64,000 nt of DNA from the NCBI GenBank assembly GCA_009792885.1, contig WMCF01000114.1, positions 355,953-419,952 of the forward strand, in the 5' to 3' direction. Position numbers and translations under genes: made by a program. A model generated the notes under the pieces. The model was given only the letters and a program-made list of their open reading frames with translations, did no database searches and had not been told where the DNA came from. The DNA is from Eremophila alpestris peregrina (taxonomy: Eukaryota > Chordata > Aves > Passeriformes > Alaudidae). The number at the start of each line of letters is the position of its first letter. Positions within the stretch are counted from its first letter, which is position 1. Positions 1 to 13,143 of this stretch are shown here, one piece after another.

Positions 1-339
1 CCCCTGGATTTTCCTCCATGAGCGTGGGGAGGTGGCACAGGTCCAGGCACAGGCAGGCCTGGCAGCAGTGCCCGAGGGCACTGTGTAGGTGTGCAGCAGG
101 GGACAGTGGCTTTCTGTGGCCATGGGAAGAGCAGCTGGGCCGTGCAGGGAGGCTGCTCCCCCGAGCCCATGGCAGTGTGATGGGGGGACAGGACGCCTCT
201 GGAACACACCACTGTTGGGATGCTGAGCCAGCGCTTGGGTCCAGGGAAAAGGGGACACACCCCACTTGGGGGGACTCTGGCCCTGGCTGCAGGACATGGC
301 ACCCACGGCCACACTCTGCCTTTGCTCGAGTCCAGCCTC
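1..339. other. Noncoding DNA at left edge, no gene recognised
   Basis: The short open frames here overlap each other on both strands, resemble no family I know, and lack splice-site support. I see nothing else to annotate before the CpG-enriched block begins. Confidence 0.5.
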
Positions 340-1340
340 CTGCTCAGCGCTGGGGTTCGCGATTTCTCGGCCCATTTCACACGGACAAATGGGTTCTTTT
401 CTTCCCTGTGATGGGCAGCTTGGACAGAACAGCTCCTCGCCAGGCTTGAGCAACAGCGTGTTTCTCTTCTTGGCCATCGCAAATAAACGTCCCTGGCCTC
501 AGGGGATCCCGCTTGGCTCCTAACGAGGCGAGGGATCTTGGCACAGCAGGATTTCTCATGCCGAAAGGGACATTGAGACGCTTTTGTCCGGGAAACAGAG
601 CCCCGTAAATACTGCTCAAAGCTGCTTTTATGAATGTCATAGCTGTTCCCAGGGTGCTCGTTTCTGCGCTGTGAGTTCACGGCGCTGCTTTGGCCTCCCC
701 AGGCTGGCCAGGGAAGGAGGGGGTTCTGCATGACAGCATCCAGCTCCCCTCTGCTCCCACGCCAGCTGAGCCAGGTACGGGCTGCTTTCAGCACAGCCTG
801 GTCTCCTCTGGGGGCTCACTCTAGGCGGGGAAGAAGCTGGGCACGGACCAGAATGAGCTCAGTGATGTGGCATGCGGGTCACTCCCCTGTGAGTGACATT
901 CCCTGCCGGAACGGCCCCCAGCTTCCATTCCCCGCAGGGATCGCATCTTTCCGATGGGGCACCTGAGAGCGCACCTCTGTCTGGCTGAGCTGTTAATGAG
1001 GGACTTAATGAGATCGCCACTTGCCCGTAAGAATGCGCAGGCAGGGAAGGAGAGCCGGCAGCTGCTCACACGCAGCCCCCCGCAGCCTGCTTGCGTTCAG
1101 CGGCACCGCATTTGTACAGAGTACAGGAATTATTCATTAGGAGAGCGTCTCTGAGTCATTCAGGCAAGGAAAAGCGCATTTCCTCCGCACGGAGGAGTGA
1201 TCCCAGCCAGCCCCTCCGCCGCTTGGACAATAGATGGAGCTCACCGCCCTGGCTCCGCACGCCTGGCAGAGGGACCGGGGATATCCCCACAGAGCCCCCG
1301 AGGGCCCTTCTCTCTGCCGGTGGGAGGGCATTAGGGGGTG
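340..1340. promoter_or_regulatory. CpG-enriched block, possible promoter or enhancer
   Basis: CpG dinucleotides are clearly denser here than in the following 20 kb, mainly at about 340-660 and 820-1320. Motifs visible inside are two TTAATGAG octamers at 993-1000 and 1005-1012, a further ATTCATTAG-type site near 1132, and an AP-1-type TGAGTCA at 1152-1158. This composition fits an unmethylated regulatory block or a weak CpG island. No exon or transcript start can be pinned down, so the regulatory role is inference. It could belong to an upstream neighbour outside the window or be a distal element of ST6GAL1. Confidence 0.3.
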
Positions 1341-2093
1341 AGGGAGCCGTGACCCAGCCAGCTGGATACCAAATGGAAGAGGGAAATTGGGGTTTGTCTG
1401 GGGCTTTGCAACATTTGTGCAATGTGGTGGAGGTGATCCCATGGTCTTCCCAGTCTACATCACATTTCTGCCCTTTTAAAAGAGGTGTCTGCCTCCAGTT
1501 CCCTATTTTTCTTTACTTTTGGCTGAGGGACAGAAATGGCATAATCTCCTCTTGTCACCACTTCTAATCACTGGACATGTCTCTTCCTTCTGACTTCATA
1601 CCTGCTGCTCTCGATTGGGGGTAACAGTGTTGCTGCGGTGTCCGGGGGAACTGCACGAACCAGAAGAGTGTATTTGCTCCGGGTCTGATGGCAGAGGGAG
1701 CACGTGGATCCCCAAAACCCCAAGCGGTGTGGCAGAACCTGGAGGGGGTTGGTGGCTCCATGCTGGGACCCGGTGCAGGCAGCAAGGAGCCATGGCATGT
1801 TGGAGCTCCTGGTGCTGGGGTTTCAGGGTATCCCCAGCCCTCTACACAACAGCCAGTTGGGATTTAGGATTCCTTGCAAGGGGATTTTCTTTCCCTCTCT
1901 CTGTTCCTTTTCCCCAGACATGGCACGGGGAGGGCACAGGGTGCAGACAGGGAGCAGGCAGGGGATGGGGCACAGACAGGGAGCAGGCAGGGCTCCTCAT
2001 GGCTCCACAAACCACAGCCCTCACCTGCTGTGTTTGGATGAGCCCTGCCTGGTGACAGCCCTGTGCCATCCATGTCTGTGGTCACCCCAGCAT
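1341..2093. other. Noncoding DNA, nothing recognised
   Basis: Open frames of up to 146 codons occur, but several frames on both strands are open at once, as expected in moderately GC-rich noncoding DNA. A short local duplication of a gggagcaggcagggg-type phrase is visible near 1950-1990. Confidence 0.5.
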
Positions 2094-2321
2094 TAAACCA
2101 GGGCCAAATCTGCTGCCAGAGGTCAGTGGGGGAGGCACCCTGCCGCCATGGAAACAGGAAATGGTAAGAGGCTACATTTTTTAGAGCTCAGTTGGTCATT
2201 GAGAAAGTGAAGAGTTATTTGTTGTTCTTATCTAGCAGTGAGACTTTGCTTCCTGTGTTATTGTAGGTAATGCAGAAGTCATCTTCCTTTGTGAACCTCG
2301 TTTCTGCAAGATCTTTTCTCA
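2094..2321 (+). repeat. Direct repeat copy A (~228 bp), partner at 9470-9699
   Basis: This segment matches 9470-9699 along its whole length in the same orientation. By eye about nine in ten bases are identical, with a few short indels, and similarity drops sharply at both edges. It is not CR1 or either of the LTRs in this window. Both copies contain a strong Kozak context (GCCGCCATGG here) followed 12 bases after the ATG by a splice-donor-like ATG|GTAAGAG. The right edge runs into a small inverted repeat, CACCCCAG/CTGGGGTG, that copy B lacks. It may be a low-copy repeat family or a local duplication. Confidence 0.85.
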
Positions 2322-5300
2322 CCCCAGCACTGGGGTGAAAGTCAGGAGCCCACGGGGGAGATGGCTCCTTCCCACCACACTGTGCTGTGCATTATGCAAG
2401 TTCAGCAGAACAATTTTTGCCCATAATGGTTTTTCCATTCACTGAGGAATTGATCCCGAGCCAGCAGCCTGGTAACCTCTGCTGTGCATTAGCTGCCTCC
2501 CTGCCTTTGCAGATGATGGATGTGGGATGTGGCATGGGGTGGCTTTGGCTCTGGCCTGCTGGAGTCTGGGGCTCTTCTTCTGTGGGAAACCAGGCTACCC
2601 CTTTCGGGGTCCCTGGAGGTTGGAGACCCCAAGGGTCTTGGGACAGAGCCAAAAGAGCCAAAAACACCCATTCCTTTGATTTAACTCCCTGGAAAACACT
2701 GCCATGCTTGAAAGAGGAAATGCAGTCCACGTGGGTTTGATTGGTATGATTTTTGTTAGCTCACAGGGTGAAAAAATAGAATTTTTAGATTTTACTATAT
2801 AGATAGAATGGGGCAAAGATGGAGGAATCAGGGTCTGCTTTTGTCTTTCACCTGCTTCTTCTTCCCCTCCATCTTTGCAGTGGTGATGGCCTTTTCTTGA
2901 CTGGGTTATGGTAAAATTTCACTGTCTGACATGGGTCATAGTTATTGGTACTTAGAGAAAAACATTGTTAACGTAGTTTAGATTATAAAAGTTTAGGTGC
3001 CATTGTAGGAGGGGCAGATTCTGCTTTTTTGGGAACATCACACTGGACTGAGAGAACTTTTAAGATAAGAAAATAATAAACAATTCTGCAAAACAACTGC
3101 CTGGCCTCGGCTCTCTTTCAAACTCCATCATCAACTCTCAGGGTGCAAAGAACACCAGAAAACCTGAGATTCTCCCAGTGCTGAACACTCCTGGATTGTC
3201 ATCCAGCTGTCAATGAGACTGAGTCACTGTGTTCTCTGATCAGTCCCTACCTGCCTTCTAGAGGGTGTGGGCTCAAATTCAATGACCTTTGAAAACACAG
3301 TGAGGTGCCAAGGGATAACAGTTTGCTTGTTTCTCTCTTGTAGATCTACACTTAGAAATGAGGATGTGATTAACTAAAAGCATTAGGAATCTTACATTGT
3401 CTATAATTTGGAATATCATTGCTCTATCTGTGTTACAGTGCAGGTTCTTTTTTCTTGTTCTTGCCAAGGTCAGGATGAATGATTCATGGGAAACATAAAT
3501 TCAACTTGGACTTGGTGATTTATTCTATCTTATCTATTTACAGATCATTTACAGACTCACGAGCCCTGAGCTCAAACCAGCTGCTAGAAAAACGTGACAA
3601 AATGGCCACTATTAACTTTTTCCAAGGTCTTTTAAGCACTATTTACCCAATAATGAGATGACACCTGTATTATTTATGTTTTGACCCAATGATGACCACT
3701 AAAGGCCTGCAATGAGGACATTTTTCACCCAGTTACAGAAAACCACTTAAACCTATGAAGAAGAAGGAGGAAGGTGGTGAAAAGAAGGACTTAGACAATG
3801 CCCTAAATCTTCCATCTTGGCTCACACACATTACTATATACTAAAATCTTAAACCCCAAGTTTTTCACCCTGTGAGATCACACCCCTTTAATCAAACTAC
3901 ACACCCATAATCTCAGTGCTATCACTCAATCTTGGGAGCCTGTCCCAAGGTCTCAAGTCAACTGTGGTGCTTGCTTGAGGCACCTTTTAACACAGAAAGC
4001 CTAACATTTTCAACTTCCAGGGTTCCAACAAATCTGAGTGATGCATGCTTCACAAAGAAACTATACATCTATTAAAAATTATTACCCCGTGTTTTTATTT
4101 TGGTTATAAATCATTCCAGAATGCTCTTTGGGAAGTCACAGAGAATGACACATCCATGACACTTTTGATAGGGCATTTATTTGTGTTTTGCAGGAGGCAT
4201 TTGTGTTTACTGTGGGACTCATAAAGGCTTATGATATCTTCAGTTGTTGATTTTTTTAAAAACAAATTTTTATTTGTTCTCCTAACTTGACCATTCAAAA
4301 CCACACTGTCACTGCTTTTAGCAGTAAATTGTGGGGTTTGTTCTGCAGTCAAATGACTTTGCCTCCACTTTGCCTCTCTTCCACATGAAAAACAATGGTA
4401 ATTCACTCAGCCATCCCATTTTATATGTTTCTGGCTTTTGGAAGGCACCTTTCTTTGGGAAGGCAGTCTAGCAGCTTGGGTGGCAGCTGGCTGACCCAGC
4501 AGCCCTGGTGGCTGCAGCACCTCATCTTGTGGCTGCCAGGAGCGAGCTGGACAAGCAGATCTGGCAGCTGGGAGCAGACTGGGAGGCTCAACACCCTGTC
4601 CCAGCAGATGTGAGGAACTGGAGGAGCTGTGGAAGACTGACAGGAAATATTCTGGCTGTGGCAGGCTGTGGTCAGTAGCCTAGTGAGAGTTTGCTCCTTC
4701 ACGCTTGCAGCTTGGCCTGGGCAGAGCCATGAGCTGATGTTTTAAAAATCCTTTACAAATGCACACACAGAACTTGTGCTGGTTTGTGGCAGTGTCCCTG
4801 AGCTGGAGCTCAGTCATGGCTGGGTGCCAGGGCCCTTTGCCCCAGGCACACGGCAGCCGAGAGACCCTTGGTGCTGCTCCCCTGGGCTGCAGACAGCTTC
4901 CAGGCTCACATGGCAGTCCTGAGGGACCTGGACACCAAACTCCTGCCATTGCACCCAGCCTCCTGCTCCTGCTGTGCCCTGGCTGACCCCTGGCAGGAGG
5001 GGTACCCTGACTGTGGGCCTCGGGGTGCCCTGCTGTGCTGGGCTCAGATCCTGCCACCTTGGCATCACTGGAGTCTCCTGCAAAAGCTGTAGAGCTAGAC
5101 AGGCAGGTGGGAGTGAAAGTACTTCTATATAAAACACATTTTCTGGTACTCCTTTATAGGTTTTTAATGTGATTCATATGTCCCTGCCTGGCCCATCGCC
5201 CACAGCCAGGCGCTCCCCTTCCTCCTGCTTCTCACTGCAGTGTTTTCTGTGGACTGGGTTCAACTGGATAATTTCATCTCCTTTGTATTTATAATCCCTA

Positions 5301-8300
5301 CGAGGGTGGTGTCTGTAACAAAGACTATTCCTTCTCATTGCTTTGGCAAAGCAAGCAGCAGCTCTCTGCTGTGTCTCTGCTCAGATGACACAGAGGTTCT
5401 CTGAATAGCAAAGAGAGAAAACAAAAAGAAACAGCTTAGATGCTTTCTTTTTCCAGGCAGCTACACATATCCACCTCATGGAAAATTCCCCCCAGTACTT
5501 TAGATTTTTCCTTTTCATATGCCTCCATCCACTAGGCTCTGCCTGTGAAGCATACTGCTGGCTCATAGATGGAGATGGGGACATCAGGAAACAGGAGCAG
5601 AGGAGCGAGAAAGGGACTTTTTTCCCCACAGCCAAAGAGGAAAATGTAAGGAAATTCAGAGAATCCAAATGAGATATGATATAGGTATTCTTCATGAGAA
5701 ACACCCCAGGGCCTGCAGTCTGAGACTGCAGTGGGCAAGTGGTTTAGCTGAAAAGTAATTTAATTCCTATAATGGCACAAGCCAATCCTGTGCTTGATCA
5801 AAGCTGCAGACTGGAGGCACAAATGGCATTGCCTCATTTTCCCCCGCAGGGCAGGGCACCGGTGCCCACTGAGCCCAGGCCCTTTTCATCCCACTGGCTC
5901 TCTCAGCAGGGAAACCCTTGGGCAAACTTCCCACCCGTGCCTTTGGAGGGGACTGCTGGTGGCATGTGGGCACTGAGACCTCACCTGCCCCGTGTGGCTG
6001 TGCAGCTCTGATCTGCTGTCCCAAAATGCAGCTGTCACTTGCCCCCATGGGCACCAGTACTGAGACTGTGCCAGTGCCATCGCTGTCCCTGCGTGGTTTC
6101 CTGGGGCATGTGCAGCAGCAGGGGCAAAATCCAGCCCCTGAACCCCACTGCTTGTTTGTTTGTTGTCTCTTGACTTGCTCTCTGCAAATATTTGTATGCA
6201 GCTGGACCAGAAATAATTGCTCCCAGCTCTGCCATGGGGGTTTGTGATGAGCCTGCGAGCGCCAGCGTGTGTGTGCTGGAGATAATCTGGGTGCTTTTGT
6301 GTGCAGTGCCTCTGGCATCTCTCACTGTATCGCTTTTGCTTCTGGGTTCTCTTTGTCTCCCACTCTCCCCTCGGTGCATGGTGCCTTTCCTGATACCTCT
6401 GAAAATAATTGACTTCATGTCTTGGTCATTCTTTGGTATTTGTTTCTGGAAAGTAGGAAAGCAGCATCTCTGCGTGTGTTCCCTGGTGACTGCTGCTCAC
6501 ACAGCGTGTGTCTTTATGGTTCAATTAAAAACATTATGACATTTCCGCAGCAGACCCTGCCACCATCCTGGCAAAGCATTTCCTACCTTGATAGCATTAG
6601 TGTGTGAGTGCAAGGTATTATACCAGCCCTTCCCTCTGAGACAGCATGCTCTGGCTGCACTGCAATTACTCTAAAATGCAGTGTTTCTGACACTCTGAAA
6701 TAAGAGATAAAATGTGCCCCCAAGGACGTTGCTAAAGCATTTCTCCAAGACTGAGATTACCTGATTTTTGAAGAGGAATAAATACAATTAAATTAACCAC
6801 AAAATTCTCTTCTTCTCCCAACAGACTTCCACTGCCTCACCTGGGACACAGGGCTCTCCTTGACCATATAGGTCCAAAGCTTTGGCTCTCCTGCTTCCCA
6901 GAGCAGCTTTGTCACTTGCAGGAAGGTTTTATACATGCTTATCAGAGGAGTATTGGCCATGTTGCATTGCTCAGAAGAAATATTCTTCTGTCCCTGTACC
7001 GATAACTTCTCTCCATCACTTTGTTACTCTTGTTTCTGACACTCTTTGGCCAGTGTTTGCTTTTTCCTCACCTTCTGCACATTCAGTTTGTTATTTGCAG
7101 CCAGTCCTGAGCATGCCATGAACCTGGCAGCACTGGAATCATATTTCCCACTGCTGGTATCAGAAGGCAGCCTATACCAACCAGTATGGCCAATGACAGG
7201 GCTGTGGTGGAGAGCTTGTGCATGGTGAGATAGGGTGGATATCCAGAGGTGGATAGGGAAGCACTGGTGACAAGAGGTACAAGAGGAGTGTGGGTGGGAA
7301 GCTGGCTGAGCTGCAGCTGCTCTCCCCCAGCATTGCTGAGGGCCAGCCTCAGGTACAGAGCCCTCCCTGCTGCTGTCCCCGCCGGGAGCAGGCAGTGAAA
7401 GGCCCCGCTGAGTCAGCGGCGGCACGGAACCTCTGCCGTGCTTTGCTCTCGGTATTGCTCAGCTCCATTCTCCCTCCTTGGGCTCTCAGTTCCTCTGCAG
7501 CCCCTCCTGCTCCTGAGACAGGAACGTGCTTCCCCCAGAGTCTCCCCTCTCCTTTATGCAGGGAAGCCAGAGAGTGAGCAGCTGTAGCAGAGACTGGGAT
7601 GTTGCATTTCATGGCAAAAATTTCTCTTCCCAGCGAGTCTGGTTTTGAAGGTGGAGGCCTCTGGCTGACTCCTTGCAACGGGTGGGAATTTACCCACAGT
7701 CATCACTCAGTTTCTATGTTCTCTAAGGGGATTGTTAAGATGCTGCTGGGTTTTCAATCAGAAGCAGTTTTTCAGAAGCCTTGTGATGTTCTGATTGTGG
7801 TTTTCTATTGCTTATCAGCACATCAGTATATTGCTTATATTACCCTGAGGTTGATGGCATCCCTCCTGCCTGTGGAAGGGCTGAGGGATAGGGTGCAGCC
7901 CAAATGGCTGTTTCCTAAAGCAGTGCCTTCCTAAAAGCACTGAGAGATCTTAGGGAGGGATGAGGTTGGTTGTTTTTACCCCTGGAAGAAATCAGCTGAA
8001 GCCTCTGTTGTGGAAAAGCATCTGCTGGCAGCCTCAACACCAAATATAAGCTCTCACACATAGGGAAATGTCTTTTCTACATACTTGCTTAGCTCTCAGC
8101 ACAGGCAAGCATTGTTATCATTTGATTTTTCATAGAAAAAGAGCCAACTCTGTTGTCTCTCTCCGTTTTCTTTGAAATCATTCACTTTAATCATTCCCTC
8201 AGGTTATATCTGGTACCTTGCACATGTGGCAGCTCTGCTCACAGCTTGGCCCTGCTCTGGCCTCTCCCAACATCTCTGTGCTCCTTCTGACTGTCTCCTA

Positions 8301-9469
8301 CCTTTTTGCTTGGTGTGGATTTTGCAGGAAGCATTTTCTCAGAGCTCCTATTTCTGCCCCCTTTGGATGTTTCCATGCTGCTCTGCTGTGCTATTGCTCT
8401 GCTTTCCCACCCAGCCATGGAGCCCCACTCCTTGTGCTGCACACACTGCCCTATTCCTGCTGTGGGTTTCTATATTTGAGGAGGAATATTCTGGCAATCT
8501 CTTCTTTTAAATTTCTGAGCCCATTATACCCTGAGTGAAGAATTCCTCTGTCTTCCAGAAGAGAACATATTATTTGGGTGTTTCTATGCTGTCTATAAAA
8601 GCTTCTTCACAAGTTTCCTGCTCCTGGTGTTTCTCTTAAATCCAACATTTTTCAAAATTTGATCTATGAATGCAGTATCTTTAAAATCTATGTGGAACAC
8701 TACAATAACCTGCTTACGCTTCTCCATTTAACTTTTGAGCAGACTTCCTGCCTCTGATTTAGACATATTAAATAAAAAAAAATCTGGCTTTTATTCATCT
8801 TCCCTTTCAGACTCCTATTGCCTCCTTGAAAAGCTATAGTTTTTGCTGGAATCTTTTTCAACTGTCACAAGTATTTTGGGGAGGCTGAGTTAGATTCGAT
8901 TTTATAGCTACTCTCTTCCACATTCCATACCTGCTTTTCCTACCTGTTGCCATGTTCTGTGTTTAGAACCTCACCTTTTACCCCTGCAGCATTGTAATCT
9001 CTAGGAAGGATTTTGCAATGTGGTTTGGACCAGTCACTAATATAATGCAGGGAAAGATTTGCATGTTTCTCTCAGGTTGCAGCTGCTGAAACAACAACAG
9101 CTGCTCTAAACCCAAACCACCTTTCAGCTGGAGCCTTCTGGCATTGGCAATCCCAGCCCTTTTCAGATGGGGCTGCAAACCTCAGCCTCCTCCTGCAGCC
9201 CTGTGCACAGGGATCTGTGTGAGCCTGGCCTTGCCCCGGGCTCCTGTGGGTGAATATTCACACGTGAAGGAATGGGGCCAGCACTGCAGGTGGCCTTCTG
9301 CCAACACATCCAAAGCAGACCTGGGAAAAGCTTCACTTCTCCTCAAATGAAGATGCTGCCCTGGCCAGACTCATGGAGGGGGCTCTGATGCTTGTCCCTC
9401 TGCTGCATGGCAAAGGCTGGTGGCCACACACCTTCCCCTTGGGGACATTTGGCTTCACCAGCCCTGCAC
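2322..9469. other. 7.1 kb noncoding stretch, no gene recognised
   Basis: I see no gene, RNA gene or classifiable repeat. The longest frame is a 183-codon minus-strand one at 5767-6318. It has shadow frames on both strands, is low in charged core motifs and matches no family I know, so I treat it as chance. The stretch 2750-4400 is AT-richer than its surroundings. Confidence 0.5.
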
Positions 9470-9699
9470 TAAACCAGGGCCAAATCTGCTGCCAAGGTCA
9501 GTGGAGGATGCACCCTGCCACCATGGAAACAGGAAATGGTAAGAGACTAAACTTATTTTTAGATCTCATTTGGCCATTGAGAAAGTGAAGAGTTATTTGT
9601 TGTTCTTATCTAGCAGCAAGACTTTGCTTCCTGTGTTATTGTAGGTAATGCAGAAGTCATCTTCCTTTGTGAACCTTGTTTCTGCAAGATCTTTTCTCA
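9470..9699 (+). repeat. Direct repeat copy B (~230 bp), partner at 2094-2321
   Basis: Second copy of the repeat described at 2094-2321, same orientation, about 7.4 kb downstream. The Kozak-like ATG is GCCACCATGG here and the following ATG|GTAAGAG donor-like site is kept. The longest identical stretch starts at the gaaagtgaagagttatttg phrase and continues for tens of bases through a 'tgttattgtag' segment. The difference from copy A is mostly substitutions and single-base indels, so the copies have had time to diverge modestly. Confidence 0.85.
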
Positions 9700-12600
9700 G
9701 TTCACAGCTTCCCCTTCACACACCGTTGTGTAAAAGGTTCTCCAGTCACATCTGATTCTGAAGTTGTATCTTGAAAAGAGATGCCAGAGATGTGGGCTGA
9801 GGGGGGCAGGGATAACTCCCATTTAGAGCTGTGGGGTTTGGGGAGTTGCAGTCGGTGTCTTGTCTGTGCACAAACAGATGGGAGGATGAAGCTCCAGAAG
9901 AGGCAGAGAGCACAGTGCCTGTGAACAGTCCCATGTGCCTTGATGGGCGTGTGGAGGGGCAGAGCCTGGGCTGGGGCAGCACATCTCAGGGTGCTGGCAT
10001 GCAGGGAGTGGGTGTTGTGCACCTGGAAGGACAGACCACTCCTGCACTGAGTCTGCTGCCTTTGCAGGTGGAAGGACACCCTGAAGGATACCCCTGGAGA
10101 CTGGGGTAACCAGGCTTGGTCTGAGCTTTTATTTCATTCAGTGTTAAGAAACATGTATTTGATCATCTTCTCTGGCATGGGGAAATTCTAAGCAAATAGA
10201 TTTGGTAATGTGTAGAATTGTTAGAAAATGTGATGAAGGGTGCAGGAGAGGGGAGCACTGTGTTCCCTGTGTTCTGAGCTGGGCTGGCTCCAAGGGCAGA
10301 TGTTCTGCCCCCTCCTTTCATTAGACAGTTAATCATAGACTACCTTTGGAGGGAAAGCCTTGTCCCTGGGGGCCCTGTGCCCCTGCAGACATCCTGGGAG
10401 GACTGGTGAGGAGCCTTTGTTCACTGAGCACTGCAAATGTTCTGACATTTCCTGCAGCACATGGATCTGCATCACTGCTCGCCTCCCTCCACCTTTTGGA
10501 CACACAAGCCACCTCCCTGGCAGGAGATAAATCATCCTTGGAATGGCAGCCCCCTAATCTGGGTGAATTGCTCAGCAGATCTTAAAGGCACCACAGCCAT
10601 GGGGTGATGGCTGACATGGAATCTGTGCCATCCCTTCCCTTGCCTTGGGGCTGTCTCCACAAAGTCCCTGGGAAGGGTGTGTTGCCTTTGCTGCCACCTT
10701 GCCCTCACAAGCAGGAGAAGAGGACTTGGCCCGAAGCTTGTGCAGGTCCTCATCAGCTGTGGAAACAAAGGAGAGCAGGAGCTCAGAGGATGCTGAGCTG
10801 GCCAGGAAGTGCTCACACCTGAGTCACTGATTCCCACCAGAGAGGGGTCTGGCCTGTGTCACTGACAGAAATTGTGTCATGGATTCTGCCCATGCCTAGA
10901 TGGAAATGGGACTTCCTAAGGCTGAGACAGGCTAAGAGGAAGCAGTGAAGCCAGTCTGGCAGGGAAAGCATGGGCAAGAGGCTGCACGGGGCATTGCTGA
11001 GGAGCCTGCAGCTCCAGAAATGCTTCAGAAAGCCATGATCACAGCCAGGCAGGCATAAATATACCCTGTAGAAAGGTTATGTGTCATGGAACAGGATCAA
11101 GTCACAAGCAGTTCAGAACCTAATGGGAGCAAGTAAAAGAAGAGCCAAGTGTTGGAGGTATGAGAAAAGCATATTGCAAGACAGTGTGGGCATGGGGGCT
11201 GAAGTGTTCCTCTTTAGAAGTGGGGAATATGGGAAAAGAAAGAGGAGAAGGCTGCTGTAATACCTGTAGGAACAAAGTGTTACATGCATGACAGACAAAA
11301 TCGTGATGGCATTTAAAAAAAAAAAAAAGCATGGGCCAAGCAGGCAGTACTTAAAACTTGTGAAATGAAATAGTTATAGCAACTGTGAAGAAATGTGATC
11401 CTACACACCCAAATGATGGTAGAGCAGTAGGGTTATTGTTGGCACTATATAAAATCAAGGTAACTGGGGTCAGTCTTGTAAAAAGCAGTGGGTGAGAGAG
11501 ACTTTTAAGAACAGGCTGAAGTTCCTCTGATACACCATTTGCGCTTCAGCAGCTGGAAAGGGAAACAGGGTAGGAAGTGAACAGGGAATGGAAAATGTTT
11601 GCCATTTTACTCAACTTTAGAAAGTTCCCTTTTAGTTTTGTGAGGAGATAAAGCAGTGAAATCACAGTGAAAGCAGCAGCAGATGTGTGCAGGGGGGGGG
11701 TTCTGTATTCCTGATCAGGCTGGGAAGGAGATGACAGTTTTAAGCCAGTGCCAAGAGGAAACTTTTTTTCTTTAATTTTCCACACTGCCTTTAAACCTCC
11801 TGCATCAGGCAGCCCCTCCTCTGTCTGCAGAGGTGCATCCATTTTGTGTGAAAGCTGCTGAGGGGGACTCAGGGCACATCCTCACCCTGCCACGGGCCCG
11901 GCAGAGCTGGCAGCTGTGAGTGAGGGGACGAGGAGCAGGGGGCTGGTGCTCCAGGCCAGGTGTGCAGCTGCTTTGGGCAGGGCCAGCTGCAGGCAGGGGG
12001 CTGTGCTGTACTGCAGGGCAGGTGAGTGGCACCCAGGCTGTGCTGTGAACCCTCCGTGCCCAGGGACAGGCAAGGCTGTGGGCTGGAGACCTCTTTGTAT
12101 CAGGTACTTTGAGAAGGGACCCACTGAGGCAGGAAGGTTGTGCATGAGTTCCTTTAGTATTCTGCACAGAAGCAATGAGGTGTTAGAGGTGGTTCTGTGT
12201 GGGTGCTTGGGAAGCACCCCACATCCTCACTTAAACACTTCTAAAGTAAACCAGAGCAGATGGCACAGGCAGGATGGCCTTAGCAGGAAGGAGTGCTGCC
12301 TCCCAAATGCTTTGCTTGTGACTGTAGTTTTGCAGTTAATATACCAGTCAGTATAAATCACTGTCTGACATTCCTGTACATGCATTATCAACCAGTGACA
12401 TCTTTATTTGCCCTGACTCCTTATTTATCTGCAATCTCAAGGTCAGAGAAGAATCCTGCATGTGTTTTCCTTCAGCAGTACAAACATCACTCCTCTCTTG
12501 CCTCAGCTGCATGCTTCCCAGTGGGCTGTGGGTCCCCAGGGTAATTCTGGTGCTTTTAGGGATACTGAGCTGTACTGTAAGTGCTCTGGTGCTAGTGGGC

Positions 12601-12974
12601 ATCCTGCAGAGCAGGGTTTGCCATCAGCAGCGTTCCACAGCACTCCCCTGCAGCCAGAGCACTCCTCTGACCCTTGAATCCTGTACCAGCATGGGGAGCA
12701 GTCCCTCCTGGTGTCTGGAAGCACAAAGGATGTGGCAGGATGGAGGCACAGGCAGCCTGGCCATCAGAGCCTGCACTTTGCAGGACAGTGAAAAGGGGGA
12801 AGGTTTTTTTGGATCCTGGCCCTCAGGTATAACCAACATAACCTAGAGTTCAATTATTTTAGTTTGGTTACTTTGATAAGTTTCACAAGGAAGTGCTGGG
12901 TCTGTCCTGTACCATGTGCATGGCAGGAGTGGAGCCACACTTCTGACAGCAGGGCTAAAAATCTGGATGTGCTG
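9700..12974. other. Noncoding DNA, no gene recognised
   Basis: No gene found. A 14 bp A run lies at 11315-11328. Flanking sequence does not show that it is a retroposon tail. Region 11880-12120 is somewhat GC-richer. Frames of 146 and 128 codons here overlap antisense frames and look like chance. Confidence 0.5.
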
Positions 12975-13017
12975 CTCTTTTTTTTTTTTTTAACCTTCTC
13001 TTCTCTTCTCTTTCCTT

Positions 13018-13047
<30 letters not shown>
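12975..13047 (+). repeat. Polypyrimidine tract (T runs and CTTCT repeats)
   Basis: Almost pure T/C on the + strand: a T run, a short purine break, CTTCT-type repeats, then an uninterrupted T run ending at 13047. Length in such tracts is unstable and hard to sequence, so the exact number of Ts is uncertain. Confidence 0.9.
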
Positions 13048-13049
<2 letters not shown>

Positions 13050-13069
13050 TGAGGAACCTGCACTCACCT

Positions 13070-13143
13070 CTACTATAGTATAGGTCACTCATACACTTAC
13101 ACACTGTATAGGTGACTTACACTATAGTAGAAGTCACCTATAC
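13070..13143. repeat. Nested inverted repeats, potential cruciform
   Basis: A perfect 13 bp inverted repeat pairs 13106-13118 (GTATAGGTGACTT) with 13131-13143 (AAGTCACCTATAC). The 12-base loop itself contains the palindrome ACTATAGT. An earlier arm at 13070-13089 is imperfectly complementary to about 13111-13130, so alternative pairings exist. No terminal repeats or target duplication identify it as a transposon. It sits immediately after the polypyrimidine tract. Confidence 0.85.
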
